NCBI GenBank assembly: GCA_944385775.1
Contig: CALWYM010000084.1
Location: forward strand, 1 to 9,288
Source of the DNA: an uncultured Oscillospiraceae bacterium
GTDB taxonomy: Bacteria; Bacillota; Clostridia; Oscillospirales; Oscillospiraceae
Reading direction: 5' to 3'
Length of the DNA: 9,288 nucleotides
The translations under genes and the position numbers were made by a program. Positions 1 through 5,273 of this stretch are shown here, in pieces (within the stretch, counting starts at the first letter, position 1; every line of letters begins with the position of its first letter). Below the pieces are notes generated by a model. That model ran no database searches and was not told the origin of the DNA. It saw nothing but the letters and a program-made list of their open reading frames with translations.

Positions 1-10
1 TCCTTCACCT

Positions 11-715
11 TTATCCATATGTATGTAAAAATTCACCTATTATAACAACAGCAAGCTTTTTCTGATACTCCTCTGTTTCCAAAAGCTTTGCTTCCTCCGG
101 ATTTGATAAAAAGCCGCATTCTATCAAAACCGCCGGACAAGTAATATTTTTCATAAGATAAATAGAATCTGAAATTTTCTCAGCTGTCCTTTTACTGTCC
201 GGGTACAAAACTTCGTTAAGCTTTGACTGAACTTCTGCAGCAAAGCTATCTCCTCTGTTGGCGTAAAAAACCTGACCTCCCCAGGCGCGAGAGGTTTGAA
301 ATTTATTTTGATGTATACTGATAAGTACAGCATTTGGTGTACTATTAATAAGCTCTACTCTTGTTTTTTGGTCGTAGACCTTTTTTTTACGGATTGTATC
401 CGCCTGCTCCGGATACTGTATATCCTCATCACTTCGTGTCAGAACAGGTTCAATACCCATAAAATTTGCAAGCTGCGCTGCCTTTAATGTTATCTCAAGG
501 TTAATTTCACTCTCTGTTTTTCCTGTAATTGAAACAGCGCCTCCGTCTGTACCTCCGTGTCCTGCGTCCAGAATAAGTACAGTTCCCGTTTCCGATGCGG
601 ATACCTGACGAAAATCGTAATCAAGCTCCCCACCAATGGAGAAGGCAGAAGCAAACATCAGTCCCACAAGAAGAAACGAAATAATAATCTGTGCAAAATA
701 ACCTTTCATATCCAT
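11..715 (-). CDS. cwlD: N-acetylmuramoyl-L-alanine amidase, CwlD-like (spore cortex)
   Basis: The 234-residue protein has an N-terminal hydrophobic signal or anchor (about 6-26) and one Amidase_3 zinc domain. Zinc ligands are H53 in LDAGHGG, E68 in GKTESEINL and H135 in SIHQN; the catalytic glutamate is E199 in LIECGFLSNPEEA. It lacks the SPOR, LysM or SH3 repeats of large vegetative autolysins and is almost the length of B. subtilis CwlD (237). Blocks such as IRKKKVYDQKTRVELIN and IYLMKNITCPAVLIE resemble CwlD closely. CwlD removes peptide side chains from cortex muramic acid, a step needed for muramic-delta-lactam formation and hence for cortex lysis at germination. I chose ATG 715, preceded by AGGAAGGG; ATG 709 has better spacing (8 nt) and is almost equally likely, while 781 lacks a binding site. 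A general cell-separation amidase is the main alternative. Confidence 0.8.
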   Translation of the reverse strand: MDMKGYFAQIIISFLLVGLMFASAFSIGGELDYDFRQVSASETGTVLILDAGHGGTDGGAVSITGKTESEINLEITLKAAQLANFMGIEPVLTRSDEDIQYPEQADTIRKKKVYDQKTRVELINSTPNAVLISIHQNKFQTSRAWGGQVFYANRGDSFAAEVQSKLNEVLYPDSKRTAEKISDSIYLMKNITCPAVLIECGFLSNPEEAKLLETEEYQKKLAVVIIGEFLHTYG

Positions 716-875
716 GTCCCTTCCTAGTTTGTAATAAAACATATTCAGAGACTGTATTAAGTATTCAATGAAGCATTTCAAACATATCGCATGTCATATT
801 CTAAATATCGTTTATTTTAATTATATCAATTGAAGTTATATTTTTCAATGAGGGTAAAAATACTGTCAATATAAA
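716..875. other. Intergenic leader of the CwlD-like amidase gene
   Basis: Apart from the promoter, this AT-rich stretch contains the predicted untranslated leader (about 716-813). ATATGTTT occurs twice on the minus strand (787-780 and 744-737), 43 nt apart. No riboswitch-like fold or small gene with a good start signal was recognised. Confidence 0.4.
820..848 (-). promoter_or_regulatory. Sigma-A-type promoter for the CwlD-like amidase gene
   Basis: TTGAAA (848-843) and TATAAT (825-820) are separated by exactly 17 nt on the minus strand, one mismatch from the vegetative consensus. Predicted initiation near 813 gives an untranslated leader of about 98 nt before the ATG at 715. The site sits just downstream of the cotJC terminator, as expected for an independent unit. 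No clear sigma-E or sigma-G promoter was seen in the same gap. Confidence 0.6.
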
Positions 876-903
876 ATCCGCAGAGACTTTAGCCTCTGCG
901 GAT
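870..903 (-). terminator. Intrinsic terminator after cotJC
   Basis: On the minus strand a perfect 10-bp stem, ATCCGCAGAG (903-894) with CTCTGCGGAT (885-876), encloses an 8-nt loop and is followed by TTTTAT. It lies 15 nt past the cotJC stop and separates the coat unit from the amidase gene. Confidence 0.93.
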
Positions 904-917
904 AATTTAAAACCGTA

Positions 918-1514
918 TTATTTATCAAATGCAGGGTTTATGGCGTACACGTTTTTCTGATTCAATTTTTCAACCGTCTTTGTTAACGCTTCGCCAAACC
1001 TCTGGAAATGGATTATCTCCCGTTCCCTGAGAAACTTAATTACGTTATTTACATCAGGATCATCTGAAAGCCGCAGAATATTGTCATAGGTTGTACGTGC
1101 CTTCTGCTCTGCTGCCATATCCTCCGTAAGGTCGGTAATCACATCACCCTTAACTGCGATTGTAGCCGCTGTCCATGGAGTTCCTGAGGCAAACTGAGGA
1201 TATATTCCCCCTGTGTGGTCCACAAAATAAGCGTCAAAACCATCTTTCTTAATTTCCTCGATTGTCATATTTCTGGTAAGCTGATGGATTATAGCCGCAA
1301 TCATCTCAAAATGCCCCAATTCCTCTGTACCTATATCGGTAAGAAGCCCTTGAAGCTCGGGATAGGGCATAGAATACCGCTGACTGAGATACCTTAAGGA
1401 CGCACCCAGCTCGCCGTCCGGTCCACCATACTGGCTTATTATAAACTTTGCCAAAGCAGGACTTGTATTTTTAATTTTAACTGGGTACTGAAGATTCTTT
1501 ACATAACTAAACAT
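918..1514 (-). CDS. cotJC: CotJC, manganese-catalase-like spore coat protein
   Basis: The 198-residue protein is a ferritin-like, manganese-catalase family member of the usual CotJC length. The expected dimetal ligands are present: E35 in GGPDGELGASLRYL, E65 and H68 in GTEELGHFEM, E136 in DMAAEQKAR, and H169 in REREIIHF. Manganese catalases convert hydrogen peroxide to water and oxygen; in spores CotJC homologues are coat components, and clostridial relatives have been reported with catalase activity. Activity here is inferred from intact ligands. The ATG at 1514 shares its A with the TAA of the CotJA-CotJB gene, and GGAGGAGG ends 6 nt before it, so translation is almost certainly coupled and stoichiometric with the fused partner. 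A strong terminator follows the stop, closing the coat unit. Confidence 0.94.
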   Translation of the reverse strand: MFSYVKNLQYPVKIKNTSPALAKFIISQYGGPDGELGASLRYLSQRYSMPYPELQGLLTDIGTEELGHFEMIAAIIHQLTRNMTIEEIKKDGFDAYFVDHTGGIYPQFASGTPWTAATIAVKGDVITDLTEDMAAEQKARTTYDNILRLSDDPDVNNVIKFLREREIIHFQRFGEALTKTVEKLNQKNVYAINPAFDK

Positions 1515-1978
1515 TACTTGCCTCCTCCATTCTCAGTATAGCTCCAGGGCCATGGTCCCTTTACCCAGGTATAGCTCTCCGCTGTCTCCATGTCGCTAAA
1601 AGTAATGGGACCATATTCCTTAGAGAACTTTTCCTGAGCTTCCCTTTCAAGCTTCAATATCTCCTGAAGAAGACTAAACGCGTCCTTATCATCTGTATGG
1701 GTGTCAAGGTACAATTTTAATTCCTGATTCATAAACTGAAGCGCCATAAGCTCACCCAGCGGCGTCCCCGCATAGGGATTAGACTGATTTACCATATCCA
1801 TAAACGGCAAATCAAGTCCCGGAAACAATGTGCCACGGTTTAATGCGTCTTCCCTCTTATATCTGGGAGAAGCGCTTTGCTGCTGCGGCACATAGCTAAC
1901 CGCCAGAAGCCCACAGCTTGGAAGCTTTCCATATTTATAATCACAGACCTGCTCTGCCGGCATTTTATCTACCAACAC
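1514..1978 (-). CDS. Fused CotJA-CotJB spore coat protein
   Basis: One 154-residue frame carries both small CotJ proteins. Residues about 17-60 match CotJA: SCGLLAVSYVPQQ, then DALNRGTLFPGLDLPF. Residues about 72-147 match CotJB: LGELMALQFMNQELKLYLDTH, a helical middle, KEYGP (120-124) and the terminal WVKGPWPW (138-145). The linker (about 60-72) is short and shows no stop or start signal. In B. subtilis cotJA, cotJB and cotJC are three genes of one sigma-E operon whose products enter the inner spore coat together. Here the start is GTG at 1978, 5 nt after AAGGAGGT (1984-1991); the TTG one codon later is also possible, but ATG 1963 is too far. The final codons (Gly-Gly-Gly-Lys) contain GGAGGAGG, the ribosome binding site of cotJC, and TAA overlaps that gene's ATG. 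Confidence 0.88.
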   Translation of the reverse strand: MLVDKMPAEQVCDYKYGKLPSCGLLAVSYVPQQQSASPRYKREDALNRGTLFPGLDLPFMDMVNQSNPYAGTPLGELMALQFMNQELKLYLDTHTDDKDAFSLLQEILKLEREAQEKFSKEYGPITFSDMETAESYTWVKGPWPWSYTENGGGK

Positions 1979-1991
1979 TATCTACCTCCTT

Positions 1992-2025
1992 ATAATATTG
2001 AGCAACGCTCTGCTATTATATTATG
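1992..2025 (-). promoter_or_regulatory. Possible promoter -10 and inverted repeat ahead of the cotJ genes
   Basis: The 69-nt gap before the coat genes contains, on the minus strand, CATAATAT (2025-2018), similar to a sigma-E -10 (CATAnnnT), overlapping a TATAAT. No good -35 was found at the proper distance for either sigma factor. ATAATAT (2024-2018) is repeated inverted as ATATTAT (1998-1992), flanking a nested GAGC-GTT-GCTC hairpin just before the AGGAGG. The AT-rich composition makes chance matches easy. Confidence 0.3.
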
Positions 2026-2047
2026 GAATCAGCTTAGCATTGGTGAA

Positions 2048-2698
2048 TTATCTGCATATAAGCCAAGCCATACCTTTGGCTATCCGTTCCTCTGTGTCTC
2101 TGAAATGACCTCCTGGATTAAGCTCAAACACGGAATCTATTATATTCTTATCTTTTCTAATTGTCTCAAACTGGGTTCTTGTAGCCTCTCCGACTTTTTT
2201 CATAACGAAGTTTTTCGTGTTTTCCTCCTTATCTCCCAAGCTAAGGTAAACGATACTGTTTTGAGGCGCATTTATATTAGAAGAAAATTTGTCCCAGCCA
2301 GGATACCACAGTGAGCCTGAGCAGCTTGCAACACCGTGGAAAAAGCCTGATTTGTAAAACGCCCACAGAGAAAAAAGTCCTGCCAGTGAATACCCTACGA
2401 TATACCTTTTTTCTGACGGCAGCTTTCCTTCAATATTTTTAATCTGTTCAACAAGCTCATTGAGTGTCTTGTCACCTTCACCTCCGTATATTTCCTTTCC
2501 ATAGGGTGAAGACGCCTGCCATGGAGTAAGCTGGTCACCCCACCGGTCAACCGGTACAACAGACAGGGAAAAGCTTTTCTCACCGGAAAGCTCCTTAATT
2601 CTTTTATATACCGCCTCTCGGTACTCCCAATGCCGCCGTGAAGCTAGCCAAAAAATTTCTGGACCATCACCAAGTTGAGAAATAGTTGTAATCTCCAT
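2048..2698 (-). CDS. Alpha/beta-hydrolase, putative esterase (esterase D / Fes-like)
   Basis: The 216-residue protein has the serine hydrolase nucleophile elbow GYSLAG (102-107, S104) after a strand (KRYIVGYS). It has a C-terminal histidine in NPGGHF (H198), and D156 in LSLGDKEE is a plausible acid, so a catalytic triad is likely. Order and spacing resemble the putative esterase family (PF00756) that includes enterochelin esterase and esterase D-like enzymes. Specificity cannot be read from sequence. There is no signal peptide, so it is cytosolic. I chose ATG 2698 because AGGTGA (2703-2708) lies 4 nt upstream and the protein then begins MEITTIS; the ATG at 2719 would overlap the previous gene and lacks a clear ribosome binding site. 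It is the last gene of the accessory run. No convincing terminator was seen before the coat genes. Confidence 0.8.
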   Translation of the reverse strand: MEITTISQLGDGPEIFWLASRRHWEYREAVYKRIKELSGEKSFSLSVVPVDRWGDQLTPWQASSPYGKEIYGGEGDKTLNELVEQIKNIEGKLPSEKRYIVGYSLAGLFSLWAFYKSGFFHGVASCSGSLWYPGWDKFSSNINAPQNSIVYLSLGDKEENTKNFVMKKVGEATRTQFETIRKDKNIIDSVFELNPGGHFRDTEERIAKGMAWLICR

Positions 2699-2702
2699 AA
2701 CT

Positions 2703-3251
2703 TCACCTGCCATTTCCAACTATTTCCGCTATAATATCGCAGTTTACCTCAAGGCGGTCCTCTCCGTTTAACGTCAGCTTTCTGCATGGCAGCTTCTTTG
2801 TCCATTTGTCATGGCGTATTTTGCTTCTGATACTCATATCATTTGTGTCATATCTGGCTGCCCAGTTTAAAAATTCCAAATGGTTATCATACATATCTCC
2901 CCCAGGCAGTATTCTGTCTCCAAATTTCTTTTCTTCCCTTTCTCTCAGTCGTTCTAGTCTTGTTTTCTTGTCCGCTGTTAGCTGCACTGCCAAGGTAAAA
3001 TAAGGAATAAGTTCATCTCCCCATCCGTCAAGGGAACCGGAAATAACAGCGTTATTGACTTTTTCAAGTTCCTCCTTCATAAGCTGAACGCGCTCTTCCG
3101 CCGTTCTCTTAACGGTATACGGTATTTCCGTAGGCATCCAATAGTAATCATCAGTATCCATAAAACGATACCCGAGCCTGGCTGCAACCATATGTCCAAG
3201 GCTTGTAGTACCTGAGCCCGAGCCTCCGTATATATGTATTACGTTTTTCAT
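2703..3251 (-). CDS. P-loop NTPase, adenylate/shikimate-kinase-like, substrate unknown
   Basis: The 182-residue protein opens with IHIYGGSGSGTTSLG (residues 5-19), a P-loop placed as in small nucleotide kinases. The Walker A lysine position is threonine (GGSGSGTT, T15). The next blocks are DTDDYYW (32-38), a likely substrate or metal-contacting acidic cluster, SGSLDGWGDE (71-80), and RLERLREREEKKFGDR, an Arg-rich segment like a kinase lid. GGDMYDNHLEFLNWAARYD is a further distinctive block. I recognise the general family, often annotated as adenylate kinase-like, but know of no established substrate. I chose ATG 3251 because AGGAGG at 3258-3263 is 7 nt from it but only 1 nt from the alternative ATG at 3257. 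It lies 14 nt after the AlkD-like gene, and its stop region carries the ribosome binding site of the esterase gene. Confidence 0.72.
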   Translation of the reverse strand: MKNVIHIYGGSGSGTTSLGHMVAARLGYRFMDTDDYYWMPTEIPYTVKRTAEERVQLMKEELEKVNNAVISGSLDGWGDELIPYFTLAVQLTADKKTRLERLREREEKKFGDRILPGGDMYDNHLEFLNWAARYDTNDMSIRSKIRHDKWTKKLPCRKLTLNGEDRLEVNCDIIAEIVGNGR

Positions 3252-3257
3252 ATCCAT

Positions 3258-3263
3258 ACCTCC
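3258..3263 (-). promoter_or_regulatory. Ribosome binding site deciding the kinase-like start
   Basis: GGAGGT on the minus strand touches the upstream ATG (3257), leaving no usable spacing there, and stands 7 nt before the second ATG (3251). This makes 3251 the likely initiation codon. Confidence 0.75.
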
Positions 3264-3265
3264 TT

Positions 3266-3949
3266 TTATCTAAGCTTTCTTAATTCTTCTTTCCTTACCT
3301 GTGAAATTCTGTTGCTCTCAATGACTTTCTTAATGGTAAGCCTACGAACCTGCTGAGAAAGATTTCCGCTTTTTATAAACTTAAAGGTCTCATCATAATG
3401 AAACGCCAAAGCTGTTGCAAAGTACCAGCCAACCATCATATTAACATAATATTCATCGCTTTTAATGCTGGCGGCAATCAAAAGCTGATTAGTATCAAAA
3501 TGCTCCTTTAAATAGAAGCTCATAAGCATACCCACGGCAAATCGTACCGTATAGGTCTTCCCGGAATTTATCCAGCAAAGAATGTGCGGCATAAGCTCCC
3601 CTGTATGCTTTTTAAAAACTTTCGGAACCATAAGGTCACAGGTTGCCCAGTTATCTACGTAAGGTAGAAAATCATTAAGCCTGTATATAACCGTGTCAAA
3701 GTCCTTCCCTCGGCTGATTATATCTCCATGAAGGTTGTTTTCCTCATAGTACCTGTGAGGAAGCGATAAAAGAAACTCCTCAATATCATCTCTGCCGGCG
3801 TATTCTTTACCAAGGTTTCTTATGATCGGTACTCTTACTCCGATTATTAAGTCCTTGCTTACGGTTGGCATAAGTTTGGCATGAAAGTCTCTGTATCCTA
3901 AATCCTGATTTTCAAAAAGCCTCTTTCTGATTTCCTCATTAATGCTCAT
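3266..3949 (-). CDS. AlkD-like DNA alkylation repair protein (HEAT-repeat DNA glycosylase)
   Basis: This 227-residue, mostly helical protein belongs to the AlkD family, whose characterised member in Bacillus cereus excises N3- and N7-alkylated purines without flipping the base. Residues equivalent to the AlkD cleft are visible: W101 and D105 in YVDNWATCD (a W-x3-D pair), R136 in TVRFAVGML, and W175 in MMVGWYFATA. The N-terminal block GVRVPIIRNLGKEYA and the HGDII block are also typical. There is no signal or membrane segment. The start overlaps the Nudix stop as ATGA, with only a weak GGTGA upstream, so translation is probably coupled to the preceding gene. The C-terminal part is Arg/Lys-rich (IKKVIESNRIS...RKEELRKLR), suited to DNA contact. 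Retained catalytic residues argue for activity rather than for the inactive AlkD2 type. Confidence 0.87.
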   Translation of the reverse strand: MSINEEIRKRLFENQDLGYRDFHAKLMPTVSKDLIIGVRVPIIRNLGKEYAGRDDIEEFLLSLPHRYYEENNLHGDIISRGKDFDTVIYRLNDFLPYVDNWATCDLMVPKVFKKHTGELMPHILCWINSGKTYTVRFAVGMLMSFYLKEHFDTNQLLIAASIKSDEYYVNMMVGWYFATALAFHYDETFKFIKSGNLSQQVRRLTIKKVIESNRISQVRKEELRKLR

Positions 3950-4341
3950 TTCATTTCACCGTAAGTTTCTTTAATTTTATCAATTATAGTCCTGTCTGCC
4001 GGGCAGAAATTAAGGGAGTCAATTTCATTAACGCCAATCCATCGTATATCGTTATGTTCAAGCTTCTTAGGCTCTCCCTTCGTAATAATAGCGTTATAGA
4101 GCATCAGGTGGATAGTTATATCTGGATATTTGTGTGTTACCTCCATAAAAACATTCTGAACCTCTACCGTAATATCAAGTTCCTCCCGGCATTCACGAAT
4201 AAGAGCTTCACGCCCCGTTTCTCCCGGCTCTATTTTTCCGCCCACAAACTCCCACAAAAGTCCCCTGGATTTATTTGCCGGACGCTGACAAGCTAGAAGC
4301 CTGTTCCCCTGCCAGATAAGAGCAGCCACAACCTCTGTCAT
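3946..4341 (-). CDS. Nudix hydrolase, MutT-like (putative 8-oxo-dGTP diphosphatase)
   Basis: The 131-residue protein is the size of E. coli MutT and carries a complete Nudix box at residues 35-57 (GKIEPGE, then REC-REEL). The metal-binding RE..EE glutamates are present; the usual glycine near the end of the box is aspartate (D56). The upstream segment LLACQRP and WEFVGGKIE (30-38) is typical of the MutT branch that hydrolyses oxidised purine triphosphates, preventing their incorporation into DNA. Other Nudix substrates cannot be excluded. GGAGGA (4348-4353) stands 6 nt before the ATG. The gene starts just after the rsgA terminator, so its promoter may lie inside rsgA or it may depend on read-through. 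Its stop overlaps the next start as ATGA, coupling it to an AlkD-like DNA repair gene, which supports a role in nucleotide-damage defence. Confidence 0.85.
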   Translation of the reverse strand: MTEVVAALIWQGNRLLACQRPANKSRGLLWEFVGGKIEPGETGREALIRECREELDITVEVQNVFMEVTHKYPDITIHLMLYNAIITKGEPKKLEHNDIRWIGVNEIDSLNFCPADRTIIDKIKETYGEMK

Positions 4342-4356
4342 AATCTTTCCTCCATA

Positions 4357-4387
4357 TGAAAAAAGACGCAGAATAACCTGCGCCTTT
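4357..4387 (-). terminator. Intrinsic terminator after rsgA
   Basis: On the minus strand, AAAGGCGCAG pairs with CTGCGTCTTT across a six-base loop (GTTATT), with one G-T pair, and is followed by a run of T. The stem overlaps the last bases of the rsgA stop codon. It ends only a few bases before the GGAGGA ribosome binding site of the Nudix gene, so it probably closes the rsmB-to-rsgA operon. Confidence 0.85.
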
Positions 4388-5273
4388 AGTCAGTTTTTTT
4401 ATGTTCCCATTCTTTATAGTCCTTTAGCTGATCGTAAAGGCGAACATAGCTTTCATAGCGTGTTTTTTGTATTTTACCGTCTTTTAATGCCTCTCTCACT
4501 CCGCAGCCCTTTTCCTTTACATGGCCGCAGCCTGTAAAACGGCAGCTTTCGAGATATGGTTTAAACTCGGGAAACATATACTGCAACTTAGCTGCGTCAG
4601 TAAACTCATTTTCCAAGTCAAAAGACGAAAACCCTGGCGTATCTGCGATTACGGCGCCATCCGGTCCCTCATAAAACTCAATATGCCGCGTAGTGTGCTT
4701 GCCTCTGCCCAGCTTAATGCTTACCTCATCAGTTTTGATATTAAGATCTGACTCAAGAGCGTTTAATATACTAGATTTACCTACGCCTGAATTACCCGTA
4801 AAGGCGCTAGTCTTGCCTGAGAGTGCGTAACGAAGTTCCATAATCCCCTCGCCAGTCTTAGCACTGGTCTTGATTGTCTTATAACCCACCGATGAGTAAA
4901 CTTCAAACAGCCTGTCTCCGGAGATAATATCACACTTGTTTATACATATTACCGGCTCAACGCTATGGTGCTCCGCAATAGCAGTCATCTTGTCAATCAG
5001 AAATGTATCGGTAACAGGCACAGCCTCAGATACCACCATAACAATACAGTCAAGATTAGCCACAGCAGGTCTTGCAAAGCAGTTTCTCCTGGGCAAAATC
5101 TCATCAACCATTCCCTCGTTGCCACTTTGTGTAAAAAGTACCTCATCGCCTACCAGAGGAGTAACCTTCGAGTGGCGAAATTTACCTCTGGCACGGCATC
5201 TGACAAACTCGTCGCCGGACTTTACATAATAGAATCCACTTAAAGCCTTAAATATCGTTCCCTTTTCAGCCAT
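4386..5273 (-). CDS. rsgA: Ribosome small-subunit-dependent GTPase RsgA (YloQ/YjeQ)
   Basis: RsgA is a circularly permuted GTPase that acts in late 30S subunit maturation. The 295-residue product has an N-terminal OB-fold (about 1-65) and then GTPase motifs in the permuted order: G4 NKCD (112-115), G5-like TSAKTGEG, G1 P-loop GNSGVGKSS (160-168), and G3 DTPG (211-214). Between P-loop and G3 is GRGKHTTRH, the switch segment typical of the family. The C-terminal zinc site C244, C249, H251, C257 (CRFTGCGHVKEKGC) is complete. I chose ATG 5273 rather than an in-frame ATG at 5309 because the product then begins MAEKGTIFKA, as family members do, and AGGAAGGA lies about 10 nt upstream. The start overlaps the prkC stop (ATGGCTGA). 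A terminator hairpin follows and includes the stop codon. Confidence 0.96.
   Translation of the reverse strand: MAEKGTIFKALSGFYYVKSGDEFVRCRARGKFRHSKVTPLVGDEVLFTQSGNEGMVDEILPRRNCFARPAVANLDCIVMVVSEAVPVTDTFLIDKMTAIAEHHSVEPVICINKCDIISGDRLFEVYSSVGYKTIKTSAKTGEGIMELRYALSGKTSAFTGNSGVGKSSILNALESDLNIKTDEVSIKLGRGKHTTRHIEFYEGPDGAVIADTPGFSSFDLENEFTDAAKLQYMFPEFKPYLESCRFTGCGHVKEKGCGVREALKDGKIQKTRYESYVRLYDQLKDYKEWEHKKTD

Noticed and set aside
737..787. Repeated ATATGTTT and GAATATG words in the amidase leader as operator sites
   Set aside because: Short words in AT-rich DNA, not symmetric and with no spacing pattern beyond two copies.
864..869. Perfect TTGACA just after the cotJC terminator
   Set aside because: No acceptable -10 lies at 16-18 nt; the nearest TATAAC is 23 nt away. 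The TTGAAA-17-TATAAT pair is better.
1877..2314. Plus-strand open frame of 145 residues across the cotJ/esterase boundary
   Set aside because: It is antisense to two well-supported genes, has no good ribosome binding site, and its translation shows no recognisable family.
4400..4445. TTTACG and TATAAA near the end of rsgA as a promoter for the Nudix gene
   Set aside because: The spacing is only 14 nt and the downstream terminator would intervene.
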